Counted from the first letter of the stretch, positions 10,201 to 18,851 are shown. The stretch is DNA of 64,000 nucleotides from an uncultured Opitutia bacterium (GCA_937136395.1 CAKZOI010000104.1:1-64000); one strand, 5' to 3'. Notes: generated from the sequence alone by a model not told the origin. A program made the numbers and translations.

Positions 10201-11041
10201 CGTTGTTGAGTTCAAGGGGATTGAGCGGTATGAGCACGGATACTTCGTGCAAGCTAAGCAGTCGTTCGTCGAGAGTGACTTCTCCTGCTTGGAAAATCCC
10301 AGTGCTGCCTGGTTCGAGCCAACTAACGGTGCCAATCGTCAACCCTGGCGGGAAGGTGCCACCTAAGCTGGTTGAAACGAGCTTTAGTGGAGCCTGTGAA
10401 TTGGCGATGATGTCTTGGGGCGCGTCATTCACGGAACCAGTGGCACGTCCGAAGCCGCTTTGCACGACACCTTGATAAATGACTGGGCGCCCGTCGGTTT
10501 CGAAGGTCGCAGCCATGCGGAAATTCGGACTGGTCACAAGTTCGATGCGACTGGTGAATGCATTGACTTCAACGACACGACCAACCACACCGCTAGAAAA
10601 GATGACTGCGGCACCTTCAGGGATATTGTAGTCACGCCCCTTGCGGATAATGATCTGTTGCCACCATGCACTCAGATCACGACGCACGACGCGTGCGACT
10701 TCGTAGCGGAACTCCCGGCGGGTCGGCATGTGGAGAATCGATTCTAGGCGATCGACTTCGGCTTCAAGCGATTCGTTACGCTGGGCAATGTATTGGTAGT
10801 AGGCTTTTTTACGAGCCAACTCGCGACCTGCTTCAATGAGCTCGATCTTCGAATGACTACGTCTTGCCCAGAAACCTTGGATATCTTCCAGGTAAGAGCT
10901 GACGACCCATGAAGGTGCTTGAAATTCAGTGAAGCTGATTTTTAAAAACGATTTAATCACTGGGGGCATAATCCACCAGGCGATTAGAAAGACGCCAAGA
11001 GCGACTAGTGGTTTCAGCTTATCGAGGCGTAGTTTCGCCAC
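10190..11041 (-). CDS. mreC: Rod shape-determining protein MreC
   Basis: Bitopic protein of 283 aa that links cytoplasmic MreB to the periplasmic elongation machinery. One N-terminal transmembrane segment (about residues 12-32) is followed by a coiled-coil stretch (residues about 65-105: ELARKKAYYQYIAQRNESLE and onward), then the double beta-barrel domain with GVVGRVVEVN and the ITSPNFRM-like segment (LVTSPNFRMAATF). It begins 9 nt after mreB and overlaps mreD. Confidence 0.92.
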   Translation of the reverse strand: MAKLRLDKLKPLVALGVFLIAWWIMPPVIKSFLKISFTEFQAPSWVVSSYLEDIQGFWARRSHSKIELIEAGRELARKKAYYQYIAQRNESLEAEVDRLESILHMPTRREFRYEVARVVRRDLSAWWQQIIIRKGRDYNIPEGAAVIFSSGVVGRVVEVNAFTSRIELVTSPNFRMAATFETDGRPVIYQGVVQSGFGRATGSVNDAPQDIIANSQAPLKLVSTSLGGTFPPGLTIGTVSWLEPGSTGIFQAGEVTLDERLLSLHEVSVLIPLNPLELNNDVP

Positions 11042-11050
11042 CTGTCTATG

Positions 11051-12073
11051 CTAGCTTTTAGGGTTACCAGTAAGGTCTTTCAAGAGAAAGGCCAGTTCGT
11101 GTAGCACCATACCAGTGCCGTTGGCAACCGCGCTAAGCGGGTCTTCGGCGATGATGACTGGAAGGCCAGTGGCATCGCTGAGCTGTTGGTCTAGGCCGCG
11201 AATCATCGCGCCACCACCTGCGAGGAAGAAGCCGCGATTAACTAGATCGGCCGATAGTTCTGGAGGGCAGCGCTCCAAGGCATTGCGAACCAAGTCAACG
11301 ATCGATGCAATTGTATCAGAAAGGGCTTCGCGAATTTCCTGTGAGCTGATGGTGATCGTCTTTGGCAAGCCTGCAACGGAGTCGCGACCGCGCACTTCCA
11401 TAGTCACTTCTTCTTCGAGTGGAAATGCAGAGCCGATCTTGATTTTAATTTCTTCTGCGGTGCGTTCACCGATCATTAAATTGTAGGCACGCTTCATGTA
11501 GTTCACGATAGCCGTGTCAATTTCGTCGCCGCCGACACGGATGCTCTTGGTGAAAACTACGCCAGCGAGGGAGATGATCGCCACTTCAGTCGTGCCGCCG
11601 CCAATATCGACGATCATATTTGCAGAGGGTTCGTCGATCGGCAGGCCGACGCCGATAGCTGCAGCCATCGGCTCTTCGAGGAGCACGACGTCGCGCGCAC
11701 CCGCACGGATCGCAGAGTCTTTCACTGCGCGACGCTCCACTTCGGTGATGCCAGAGGGCACCGCCACGACGATGCGAGGGGCGACAAACGTTTTCTTACG
11801 GTTCACCTTATTGATAAAATACCGTAGCATCGCTTCAGTAATCTCAAAGTCGGCGATCACGCCATCCTTCATGGGGCGAATCGCGGTGATGTTACCTGGT
11901 GTGCGACCGAGCATTTTCTTCGCCTCAGAGCCAACAGCGCAGACCTTCTTAGTCGAGGTGTAGATCGCCACAACACTGGGCTCGCGTAGGACGATGCCTT
12001 TTTCTTTGGCGAACACGAGTGTGTTTGCCGTGCCGAGGTCGATGCCTATGTCGTTGGAGAGAAATCCGATCAC
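11051..12073 (-). CDS. mreB: Rod shape-determining protein MreB (actin-like)
   Basis: Bacterial actin homologue, 340 aa, that organises lateral wall synthesis. Actin-fold nucleotide-binding motifs are all visible: phosphate 1 [13 protein letters not shown], phosphate 2 [12 protein letters not shown] and the adenosine motif [12 protein letters not shown]. Also typical are [11 protein letters not shown] and [10 protein letters not shown]. First gene of the mre-mrdA operon; 110 bp separate it from tyrS upstream on the same strand. Its presence implies a rod or ovoid cell. Confidence 0.97.
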   Translation of the reverse strand: MIGFLSNDIGIDLGTANTLVFAKEKGIVLREPSVVAIYTSTKKVCAVGSEAKKMLGRTPGNITAIRPMKDGVIADFEITEAMLRYFINKVNRKKTFVAPRIVVAVPSGITEVERRAVKDSAIRAGARDVVLLEEPMAAAIGVGLPIDEPSANMIVDIGGGTTEVAIISLAGVVFTKSIRVGGDEIDTAIVNYMKRAYNLMIGERTAEEIKIKIGSAFPLEEEVTMEVRGRDSVAGLPKTITISSQEIREALSDTIASIVDLVRNALERCPPELSADLVNRGFFLAGGGAMIRGLDQQLSDATGLPVIIAEDPLSAVANGTGMVLHELAFLLKDLTGNPKS

Positions 12074-12183
12074 GTGATGCGAGTTGGTTAAATGCGAGCG
12101 TTTGCCAGTGTTTTACTGAGCTGAGTTCTCCTATGAAAGCATTTGAATGTCAAATAATTACCATGCACTCAGGCAATCATTGT

Positions 12184-13365
12184 TTAGCCGACAATTTTGA
12201 AGAAAATACGCTTACCTGCTTGAAAAATACTTTCGCCCTGAGGGGGGGTGATCGTGAGGTTGGGATCACTCTGTTTTTCACCATCAATCTTAACACCACC
12301 TTGCTGAACCAAGCGGCGAATCGCTCCCTTGCTTTCGAAAAGTTCGGATTGGGCCATCACCTCGAACAGCGGGGCACTTTCAGCGTCGCCGAGTAGGTCG
12401 CTCCAGGTGAAGGTTGGCATGTCATCGGGTATTTTATTTTTAGAAAAGACCTGCTCGAATTGTTCCAGCTCGTATTTGCCAGCTTTCATGGAGTGAAACT
12501 GTCCGACGAGTGCGCTCGCGAGGTGTTTCTTCGCGTCCATGGGGTGTCCCGCTTTAAGTCTTTCGATCTTTTCGTCAGAAGCTTCGAGAAGTAGGCGGTA
12601 GTAATCCCACATTGTGTCGTCACTGATGGACATGATTTTACCAAACATATCTTTGCTGTTGTCGGTGAAGGCGATGTAGTTGTCGGCGCTCTTCGACATT
12701 TTCTTGGTGCCATCGAGGCCGATGAGCAGTGGCATGGTGATGACTGCTTGCTCTTGTTTGCCTGCATCTTTTTGTAGCGCACGGCCGACCAGCATATTAA
12801 AGAGTTGGTCAGTGCCGCCGATTTCGACATCGGCATTCAGGATTAAAGAGTCGTAGCCTTGGATGAGCGGATACATGAACTCGATCATTGAGATCGGTGC
12901 ATTGCTCGCATAGCGCTTGGCAAAATCGTCGCGCTCCAACATGCGAGCCACCGTCATCTTACGTGCTAGCTTGAGGCAATCTTCAAAGCTCATTTTGTCG
13001 AACCACTCACTATTGTAAACAACAGTGGTCTTGTCTTCATCGAGGATTTTAAAGGCTTGTTCGAGATAGGTTTCTGCATTCTCGATGATTTCCTCTTTGG
13101 TGAGCACTGGGCGTGTGCTGGAGCGACCAGAAGGGTCGCCAATCAGCGTGGTGAAGTCACCGATAATGAGCACGGCCTCGTGTCCCAGATCTTGAAACTG
13201 TCGAAGTTTGTTGAACACCACAAGGTGCCCAAAAGTGAGGTCGGGACGCGTCGGATCGACGCCGAGTTTGACGCGCAAGGGGCGATTCCCGTGCATGCGA
13301 TCTTCGAGTTCAGCTTCACCGATAATGGTTTCGGTGTTGTTGCGGATGGTTTCAATAAGGCTCAT
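12184..13365 (-). CDS. tyrS: Tyrosyl-tRNA synthetase
   Basis: Class I aminoacyl-tRNA synthetase that charges tRNA-Tyr. The HIGH-equivalent motif is FGHL in TRPDLTFGHLVVF, and the KMSKS loop is present as LDGTKKMSKSADN. The C-terminal end is an S4 RNA-binding domain (AIRRLVQQGGVKIDGEKQ). Length 393 aa fits the TyrZ-like bacterial type. The start at 13365 gives MSLIETIRNNTETI. No convincing Shine-Dalgarno sequence is seen before it. Confidence 0.95.
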   Translation of the reverse strand: MSLIETIRNNTETIIGEAELEDRMHGNRPLRVKLGVDPTRPDLTFGHLVVFNKLRQFQDLGHEAVLIIGDFTTLIGDPSGRSSTRPVLTKEEIIENAETYLEQAFKILDEDKTTVVYNSEWFDKMSFEDCLKLARKMTVARMLERDDFAKRYASNAPISMIEFMYPLIQGYDSLILNADVEIGGTDQLFNMLVGRALQKDAGKQEQAVITMPLLIGLDGTKKMSKSADNYIAFTDNSKDMFGKIMSISDDTMWDYYRLLLEASDEKIERLKAGHPMDAKKHLASALVGQFHSMKAGKYELEQFEQVFSKNKIPDDMPTFTWSDLLGDAESAPLFEVMAQSELFESKGAIRRLVQQGGVKIDGEKQSDPNLTITPPQGESIFQAGKRIFFKIVG

Positions 13366-13462
13366 TGGAAAAAGAAGTCAGGAGGCGGGAGTTAGCATGT
13401 AGACGCCCTCCTGCTGGATGTTTAAAACTGAGAGGCTTCGAGCAGTCGTAAAGGAAAAACAG

Positions 13463-14041
13463 TTATTGTTTAATTTTCAAACGCTGGCGCACCGTTTCGT
13501 AAAGGCAGACGCCGGCAGATACGGAGACATTTAAGCAATCGACCGTGCCCGCCATCGGGAGGCTCACGAGCTGGTGACAGTGATCGCCTGTAACTTTACG
13601 TAGCCCCCATCCCTCACTGCCAAGGATGAATGCGGTGGGAATCTTTAAGTTCTGGTCGTAAAGTGAGTGCGTGCCTCGGTCGGATGTGCCGATGATCTGA
13701 ATGCCTGCATCTTTTAGCTTTTTTATTAGCTGGCTGAAGTTTTTAATCTTCAAGAACGGCACGTCGTCAGCACCGCCACAAGAGATGTCGCGCACTGTCG
13801 GCGTGATTCCGACCGCCCCCTTGACTGGTGCGAGGACTGCAGTCACGCCTGCTCCGGAAGCGGAACGAAGGCAGGCGCCCAAGTTGTGAGGGTCTTGCAC
13901 GCCCTCGAGAATCAGCAATAGCGGGTTTTCCGTGCGTTCGATTAGATCGAAGAGATCGTCCTCATTTTCAAGGAAGACGACAGTCGGTCCTTTCGAGTGA
14001 CGAGGTGGTTTTTTGATTTTGTGAATAGAATTTCTTCCCAT
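13463..14041 (-). CDS. TrmH/RlmB-family (SPOUT) RNA 2'-O-methyltransferase, short form
   Basis: The SPOUT methyltransferase domain is complete, with ILEGVQDPHNLGACLRSA (motif 1), AFILGSEGWGLR (motif 2) and LPMAGTVDCLNVSVSAGV (motif 3) forming the trefoil-knot SAM site. At 192 aa it lacks most of the N-terminal L30e-like substrate-binding domain found in RlmB of about 245 aa; a basic tail (residues 1-20) stands in its place. It resembles enzymes that methylate 23S rRNA G2251, but the target is not proven. Upstream lie a heptad array, a REPIN-like repeat and ruvB. Confidence 0.85.
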   Translation of the reverse strand: MGRNSIHKIKKPPRHSKGPTVVFLENEDDLFDLIERTENPLLLILEGVQDPHNLGACLRSASGAGVTAVLAPVKGAVGITPTVRDISCGGADDVPFLKIKNFSQLIKKLKDAGIQIIGTSDRGTHSLYDQNLKIPTAFILGSEGWGLRKVTGDHCHQLVSLPMAGTVDCLNVSVSAGVCLYETVRQRLKIKQ

Positions 14042-14056
14042 GGTGATGAGTCTTAA

Positions 14057-14091
14057 GAATTAGGAATTAAAAATTAGGAACTATGAGGTTA
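14057..14091. repeat. Heptad array upstream of the RlmB-like gene
   Basis: Units GAATTAG, GAATTAA, AAATTAG, GAACTAT, GAGGTTA run in register, beginning 15 nt upstream of the start codon of the minus-strand methyltransferase gene. Very similar to the array before accD (2278-2312); both also share AGACTCAT in mRNA sense near the start codon. Confidence 0.65.
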
Positions 14092-14096
14092 ACTAA

Positions 14097-14160
14097 AGTG
14101 GAAGCGACACTCTTGTCGCTTTGGATGTCTGGGTAAAGCGACAAGAGTGTCGCTTCTACT
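14097..14160. repeat. REPIN-like inverted pair of hairpins after ruvB
   Basis: Two 26-bp arms (14097-14122 and 14135-14160) are reverse complements with one mismatch, around a 12-bp spacer. Each arm is itself a hairpin, AGCGACA-CTCT-TGTCGCT. It lies exactly in the ruvB/RlmB-like gap and overlaps the ruvB stop codon by two bases. This is the layout of a REPIN (paired REP sequences). No RAYT transposase is in the window. It may also act as a transcription barrier. Confidence 0.8.
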
Positions 14161-15229
14161 AAATGAGCTCCGCTTGTTTGCCGCCGAGTGGTTCCAGGCC
14201 GATGACTTGCCAGCCCTTGTTTGTGAGGACGCGGCCTTGAGCGGTGCGTTGCAGGTAGCCTTCTTGAATCAGGAAAGGTTCGTGAACTTCTTCGAGGGTG
14301 TGGGCCTCTTCGCCGACAGCGACGGCGACGGTGCCAAGCCCGACGGGGCCGCCCTTGTAGTTTTCAGCCATTATACGCATGACTTGTTTGTCCATTTCAT
14401 CGAGGCCGCGTTGGTCAATCTCAAGGAGTTCGAGTGCGGCGGCAGCGATCCGTTGGGTGATGATGCCGTCGCCACGTTGTTGTGCGTAGTCGCGGCAGAA
14501 GTTGACCAAATTGTTGGCAATACGCGGGGTGCCCCGCGCGCGACGGGCGATTTCAGCAGCGCCATCGCTTTGAAAGTTTACATCGAGTAGTTTACAGGTG
14601 CGTTCGATGATGCCTTGCAGGGTGGTATGATCGTAGTAGCTGAGGCGTGACTGCAAGGTGAAGCGGCTACGCAATGGGGCGGTGAGCAGTCCCATACGAG
14701 TTGTCGCGCCGAGTAGTGTGAAGCGCGGTAGGCTGAGGCGCACACTGCGGGCGTTGGGTCCTTGGTCGATCATGATGTCGATCCGGAAGTCTTCCATCGC
14801 AGAGTAGAGATACTCTTCGACGTTTTTGGGGATTCGGTGAATCTCGTCGATGAAGAGAATGTCGCCTTCTTGTAGGTTTGTGAGTAGACCAGCAAGGTCG
14901 GCGGGTTTGTCGATTACAGGGCCTGAAGTGATACTCACCTGCTTGCCCATTTCGTGGCCGAGCAGTAATGATAGGGTGGTCTTACCCAGTCCTGGGGGGC
15001 CGCTGAGCAAAATATGATTGAGCGGTTCACCGCGATCACGCGCCGCACCAACCATCACCTTTAGACGCTCGATGGTCTTGGGTTGCCCCGCAAAGTCGTC
15101 GAACGAAAGCGGTCGCAGCATCGACTCTTCCGAGCTGACGGGATCGGCGAGTGTTTGCTCGATAAATTCAGTGCCGGTGGGCGGATCTTCGGGTGTGAAT
15201 GGCATGATACGATGTGACTTTGTGTGCAC
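14159..15229 (-). CDS. ruvB: Holliday junction branch-migration helicase RuvB
   Basis: AAA+ motor of the RuvAB complex. The Walker A motif is GPPGLGKT (within ILLSGPPGLGKTTLS), Walker B is LFIDEIHR, sensor 1 is LLGATTRMG, and the C-terminal winged helix contains EPFLIQEGYLQRTAQGR. 356 aa is normal. A second ATG (15205) eight codons in gives MPFTPEDPP, so the exact start is open. ruvA is not in the window, and ruvC is 9 kb away. Confidence 0.96.
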   Translation of the reverse strand: MHTKSHRIMPFTPEDPPTGTEFIEQTLADPVSSEESMLRPLSFDDFAGQPKTIERLKVMVGAARDRGEPLNHILLSGPPGLGKTTLSLLLGHEMGKQVSITSGPVIDKPADLAGLLTNLQEGDILFIDEIHRIPKNVEEYLYSAMEDFRIDIMIDQGPNARSVRLSLPRFTLLGATTRMGLLTAPLRSRFTLQSRLSYYDHTTLQGIIERTCKLLDVNFQSDGAAEIARRARGTPRIANNLVNFCRDYAQQRGDGIITQRIAAAALELLEIDQRGLDEMDKQVMRIMAENYKGGPVGLGTVAVAVGEEAHTLEEVHEPFLIQEGYLQRTAQGRVLTNKGWQVIGLEPLGGKQAELI

Positions 15230-15261
15230 TTAGCACATCAACAGATCGACGCTAGTCAATC

Positions 15262-15312
15262 AATCCGAGGAGACTGTGTTTAGAATCCGATTCATTTGGC
15301 AGGCCTCGGATT
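15262..15312. other. Intergenic 9-bp inverted repeat between murA and ruvB
   Basis: AATCCGAGG at 15262-15270 is matched by CCTCGGATT at 15304-15312, enclosing a 33-bp loop. It lies in the 145-bp gap downstream of murA and upstream of ruvB (both minus strand). There is no U-tract, so it is not a classical terminator; it could be a regulatory stem or chance. Confidence 0.35.
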
Positions 15313-15374
15313 ACTCAGTGAATCTGTAGACTTTAGCCTGAGCGTAGGTTGGAGGTGAAGCGCGGTTGCTTGGC

Positions 15375-16670
15375 TTATTCCTCCAGTAGCTCCTTCGGCA
15401 TGTCTTTGTCGCTAAGACGTTCTATCTTGGCTCCGATGGCGGTCAATTTCTGTTCAAAGCTCTCGTAACCACGGTCGAGGTGGTAGATGCGTTGGATCCA
15501 GGTGTCACCTTCGGCGGCGAAAGCTGCGAGAATGAGTGCGGCGGATGCGCGGAGGTCGGACGCCATCACGGGTGCTCCTGAAAGCTTGCTCGCTCCTTTG
15601 ATAATCGCGCTGGGGCCTTCCATTGCGATGTCTGCGCCCATACGCTGTAGCTCAGGCACGTGCATGAATCGGTTTGGATAGATGCGCTCGGTGATGATGG
15701 AGATGCCCTCGGTTTGAGTCATCAATGCGCCAAGTTGTGCTTGTAAATCGGTGGGATAGCCGGGGTGGGGAAGGGTGATGATGTCGACTGGCTTGAGTGA
15801 GCCTTCGTAAGGTAACACGCGGATGTAGTCTTCGCCGAGCTCCATCGGCAGGCCGGCTTCTTCGAGTTTATCGAGGAAGGCGCTGAGCAGTTTAGGGGCG
15901 ATTCCTTTGACGGTGACGTCGCCGCGTGTGATCGCTGCGGCGACTACAAATGTTCCAGCTTCGATACGGTCGGCGATGACTGAGTGCTGGCAGCCGTGTA
16001 GCTTCTCGACACCTGTGATGATCAGCTCGGGGCTACCGATGCCATCGATTTGCGCACCCATTTTTACGAGCATATTGCAGAGGTCGACGACTTCGGGTTC
16101 GCATGCCGCGCACTCGAGGCGTGTGATGCCGGGTGCAAGCACGGCAGCCATCACAATATTTGCGGTGCCGGTTACGGTGCTGCCACTACGGCCACCGAGA
16201 AAGATTGGGCCGCCTTTGATGTTAGAGGCATCGACATGCACGTAGCCATTGGAGATCTCGACCTCGCAGTTGAGTTTTTTGAGCCCCTTAATATGGAGGT
16301 CAATCGGGCGTGGTCCGATCACACAGCCACCGGGGATCGAGACCTCGGCTTTGCGCATGCGGGCGACGAGTGGTCCGAGTAAGCAAACGGAGGCGCGCAT
16401 CTTACGGACTAATTCGTAGGGTGCGATATGCGTCAGTTTCTTGGCAGTGATTTCCCAAGTGCCAGGTTCTGGTTGGACAGTTTCTGCGCCGACATGGCGG
16501 AGGATTTCCACCATGAAGCGCATATCGCTGAGATTGGGCACGTTTTTAAGCGTGACTGTTTCCTCGGTGAGTAGTGTGGCAGCGAGAATGGGCAGTGCCG
16601 CATTCTTTGCACCGCCGACGACGATTTCGCCATTTAGAGGACCGTTGCCGCTGACTTTAAAGACATCCAT
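15375..16670 (-). CDS. murA: UDP-N-acetylglucosamine 1-carboxyvinyltransferase
   Basis: Catalyses the first committed step of peptidoglycan synthesis, transferring enolpyruvate from PEP to UDP-GlcNAc. 431 aa. Lys22 (GGAKNAALP) and the catalytic loop SIPGGCVIGPRPIDLH are conserved. The active-site cysteine (Cys116) is kept, so the enzyme is of the fosfomycin-sensitive type by residue, which is family knowledge. It follows the Arg/Gly-rich protein gene with an 18-bp gap, suggesting cotranscription. Confidence 0.96.
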   Translation of the reverse strand: MDVFKVSGNGPLNGEIVVGGAKNAALPILAATLLTEETVTLKNVPNLSDMRFMVEILRHVGAETVQPEPGTWEITAKKLTHIAPYELVRKMRASVCLLGPLVARMRKAEVSIPGGCVIGPRPIDLHIKGLKKLNCEVEISNGYVHVDASNIKGGPIFLGGRSGSTVTGTANIVMAAVLAPGITRLECAACEPEVVDLCNMLVKMGAQIDGIGSPELIITGVEKLHGCQHSVIADRIEAGTFVVAAAITRGDVTVKGIAPKLLSAFLDKLEEAGLPMELGEDYIRVLPYEGSLKPVDIITLPHPGYPTDLQAQLGALMTQTEGISIITERIYPNRFMHVPELQRMGADIAMEGPSAIIKGASKLSGAPVMASDLRASAALILAAFAAEGDTWIQRIYHLDRGYESFEQKLTAIGAKIERLSDKDMPKELLEE

Positions 16671-16688
16671 GTGGGGCTGCGGCTGAAA

Positions 16689-17486
16689 TTAAGACTCGTT
16701 ACTGAGAGAGGCAGCGGTGTGGCGTTTTTCGCCGCTAGCTTGGCGGCGGCCTTTGCCCTCGCGGTTGCCACCTTGGCGGCGATTTTGACCTTTTCCACCT
16801 TTACCGCGGTTCTGACCGCCACGACGGTTTTGGTTGCCGCGGTTGCCTCCCTTACCACGATTCTGACCGCCACGGTTACCACTGGTTTTTTTGGCAGGCT
16901 CTGGTTCCGCGCCGAAAAGTTTGCCGAAAAATCCTGTGATGGCGGCGATGATGCCTCCCTTAGGCTGTGGCTTATTACGAGGTGCTTTTTTAGCAGTCTT
17001 TTTAGCTGCTGGCTTGCGCTCTTTTTTCGCTGGTCGGTTTTTGTCTCGTTCGGCACGACGTGCATCGCGTTCAGTTTTGCGCTCAGCGAGGCGTGCTTCG
17101 ACAGTGGCAATAGCGGCGAGTGTTTCTGCGCTTGGCTGAGGGTTGGCCACTGGGCGTTCCTTGCGAGGCGCACGCTCTTTGCGTGGTTTATCTTCGCGGG
17201 CAGGGCGCTCAGAGCGGGGCGCACGTTCTTTACGGGGTGCATGTTCCGAACGCTCGGAGCGAGGTGCCGAATTGGCCGCGGCTGGTTGGCCACTGCCACT
17301 GAGCTTTTCTTCTTTGAGTGCTTCCGTTGGATTTACTGGGCCCATGTTGCCCTTGCTAGCGGAAGCCGCGTCAGTTTTAAAGCCACCGCTACGACGGCGT
17401 GTGCGTGGTTTTGCAGTCGCATCTGTGCTGGGTGTGTAGCTTTCGGCTTGGCTGTCAGTTTGTTGGTGTTCTTCGAATTCTGGCAT
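16689..17486 (-). CDS. Arg/Gly/Lys-rich low-complexity protein upstream of murA
   Basis: About 265 aa from the ATG at 17486 (MPEFEEHQQ); an in-frame ATG at 17531 is possible. Not a recognised family. The N-terminal half is Pro/Ser/Arg/Glu-rich with repeated RSER and RKER units. The middle (about residues 120-190) is a charged helix then a Lys/Ala-rich stretch resembling histone-H1-like tails. A short hydrophobic segment follows (GGIIAAITGFFGKLFG), and the C-terminal 70 residues are RGG/QNR-rich (for example NRGGQNRGKGGNRG). The composition suggests an RNA- or DNA-binding disordered protein. It is probably cotranscribed with murA. Reading-frame periodicity and absence of stops support real coding. 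Confidence 0.7.
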   Translation of the reverse strand: MPEFEEHQQTDSQAESYTPSTDATAKPRTRRRSGGFKTDAASASKGNMGPVNPTEALKEEKLSGSGQPAAANSAPRSERSEHAPRKERAPRSERPAREDKPRKERAPRKERPVANPQPSAETLAAIATVEARLAERKTERDARRAERDKNRPAKKERKPAAKKTAKKAPRNKPQPKGGIIAAITGFFGKLFGAEPEPAKKTSGNRGGQNRGKGGNRGNQNRRGGQNRGKGGKGQNRRQGGNREGKGRRQASGEKRHTAASLSNES

Positions 17487-17775
17487 CTTATGTCTATGTT
17501 TTGGGTGTAGTTTACTGGCTAGAGCAGTCATAGCGGGTAAACGTGTCGTGGCGACACAGGAGGTGAGAGCAATGGAAGGCTGTGAAGGTTCCAGCCGACT
17601 TCCGTGACCGGGCGTAGAGCTCTGGTTCGCTTCGCGTGTCGTGGAGTGTATCGGTAGAGAAGGAAATTTTCTCTCGCAAGTGTTAAGTTCGATCTATTGC
17701 TACTTGTTGGCTGAAAGTTATTTGGATAGTGGAATCCGCTTGCTTGCGCTGAGATGTGAACCTACGAATTTGCAC

Positions 17776-18147
17776 ATGGACAAACTTGAAGAAATTTTTG
17801 CGATGCAGGACACGCTGAATAAGCGTATCGGAGTCAACACTGACGGCATGTCAGACGAAGAAAAGGCGAAGTGGGTGCTGAATTACACCCGTGCCATGCA
17901 GCAAGAAATGTCTGAGCTAATCGACTCTGTGCCATGGAAATGGTGGGCAAAATACCAAGAGTTCGATGAGCAAAATGCGAAAGTCGAGGTCGTGGACCTC
18001 TTTCACTTTCTCATTTCGTTGGCTCAAGTGCTCGGTATGACCCCAGAGGATGTTTACGAGGCTTATCTTAAGAAGAATAAGGTGAACCATGAGCGCCAGG
18101 ATAGTGGCTACGTTAAAAAGGACGAAGACGACTCGAGACACATTTAA
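17776..18147 (+). CDS. Dimeric (all-alpha) dUTP diphosphatase-like protein
   Basis: 123 aa from the ATG at 17776 (MDKLEEIFAMQDTLN); the upstream extension to 17641 is not supported. It matches the all-alpha NTP pyrophosphatase type of dUTPase, which hydrolyses dUTP to dUMP. The metal ligands of the EExxE...ExxD pattern are visible: Glu44, Glu47, Glu71, Asp74 in MQQEMSELID and VEVVDLFHFL. Trp-rich SVPWKWWAKY follows helix 2, as in this family. It is the first gene on the plus strand after a 289-bp divergent gap holding only a GTGTCG-TGG-CGACAC hairpin near 17550. Confidence 0.82.
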   Translation: MDKLEEIFAMQDTLNKRIGVNTDGMSDEEKAKWVLNYTRAMQQEMSELIDSVPWKWWAKYQEFDEQNAKVEVVDLFHFLISLAQVLGMTPEDVYEAYLKKNKVNHERQDSGYVKKDEDDSRHI

Positions 18148-18163
18148 TCGCGAAGCGATTAAA
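18143..18163. terminator. Stem-loop at the dUTPase stop codon
   Basis: TTTAATCGC (18143-18151) and GCGATTAAA (18155-18163) pair perfectly over 9 bp with a GAA loop. The stem includes the last sense codon and stop of the dUTPase gene. There is no long U-tract, so it may be a transcript-end stabiliser rather than an intrinsic terminator. Confidence 0.4.
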
Positions 18164-18179
18164 TGACTCATAACTAACA

Positions 18180-18235
18180 GGTAATAACTAATGAATAATT
18201 ATTAGCTATTACCCATTATCCATCACCCATTTGCG
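18180..18235. repeat. Heptad array and imperfect palindrome upstream of the CPBP gene
   Basis: Eight 7-bp units follow each other: GGTAATA, ACTAATG, AATAATT, ATTAGCT, ATTACCC, ATTATCC, ATCACCC, ATTTGCG. The first 34 bp (18180-18213) form an imperfect palindrome, so the array switches sense in the middle. It ends 13 nt before the CPBP start codon. Confidence 0.65.
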
Positions 18236-18248
18236 CGCAGCGCTCCCT

Positions 18249-18851
18249 ATGACCGAAAACCCCATTCTGATTCTCATCTACGTAGGTGTGGCTGCCTATG
18301 TGGGGAATATGTATTGGGCTGATTACAAAGCCAGTAAAACGGCTGAGTCTAGTTCAGGGGCAATGCCTGGGGCACGTGCGACTACAGCGGCAGCCTTACT
18401 GATCGGTGTGCTCGGTTCGTTATTGATTCTCGCTGCAGAAACTGGTGGTGAGATTGCGCTTGGAGTTGCTGATGAGCAAAGCGAGATGGTTTGGTATTTT
18501 GTTTTCGCGATCATCTGTGCGGGTGTCGTCGAAGAAGTTGTTTTCCGAGGATATTTGGTGGTGGAGAACAAAGGCAAGGCGGCTTTGATTGGCAGTTGTA
18601 TCGGGTTTTCGCTGTTGTTTGCACTGATTCATCCGCAACTCTGGAGCATGGAGGATGGCTTTGAGCTGACGCTGACGGCAAAGGGTTTTTTCAGCACTGG
18701 TATCTTGTTCGCGAACTCGTTGTGGTTTTATAGCTGTCGTTTTGGCCCGTGGAATAAAACCAACTCAATTTTTCCCTGCATGCTGGCGCACGCCGCAAGT
18801 AACCTTGGCGTCTTTGTTGTGAAGCTTGCTCAGGGCTATGTGATCTTTTAG
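18249..18851 (+). CDS. CPBP family intramembrane glutamic endopeptidase
   Basis: 200 aa from the ATG at 18249 (MTENPILILIYVG), with five or six membrane segments. It has the Abi/CPBP signature: GVVEEVVFRGYL (EExxxR motif, motif 1), FALIHPQ (motif 2 His) and HAASNLGVF (motif 3 His/Asn). Family members are Rce1-like membrane proteases; in bacteria they process peptides or act in bacteriocin self-immunity. The substrate here is unknown. The next gene starts 11 nt downstream, so it is likely cotranscribed with the exonuclease. Confidence 0.88.
   Translation: MTENPILILIYVGVAAYVGNMYWADYKASKTAESSSGAMPGARATTAAALLIGVLGSLLILAAETGGEIALGVADEQSEMVWYFVFAIICAGVVEEVVFRGYLVVENKGKAALIGSCIGFSLLFALIHPQLWSMEDGFELTLTAKGFFSTGILFANSLWFYSCRFGPWNKTNSIFPCMLAHAASNLGVFVVKLAQGYVIF

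Noticed and set aside
15262-15312. Intrinsic terminator between murA and ruvB
   Set aside because: The inverted repeat has a 33-bp loop and no U-tract; listed only as an uncertain repeat.
16634-17299. Long ORFs opposite or out of frame within the Arg/Gly-rich gene
   Set aside because: The repetitive GC-rich sequence keeps several frames open; only the frame ending at 16689 gives a plausible start after the divergent gap and low-complexity composition typical of RGG proteins.
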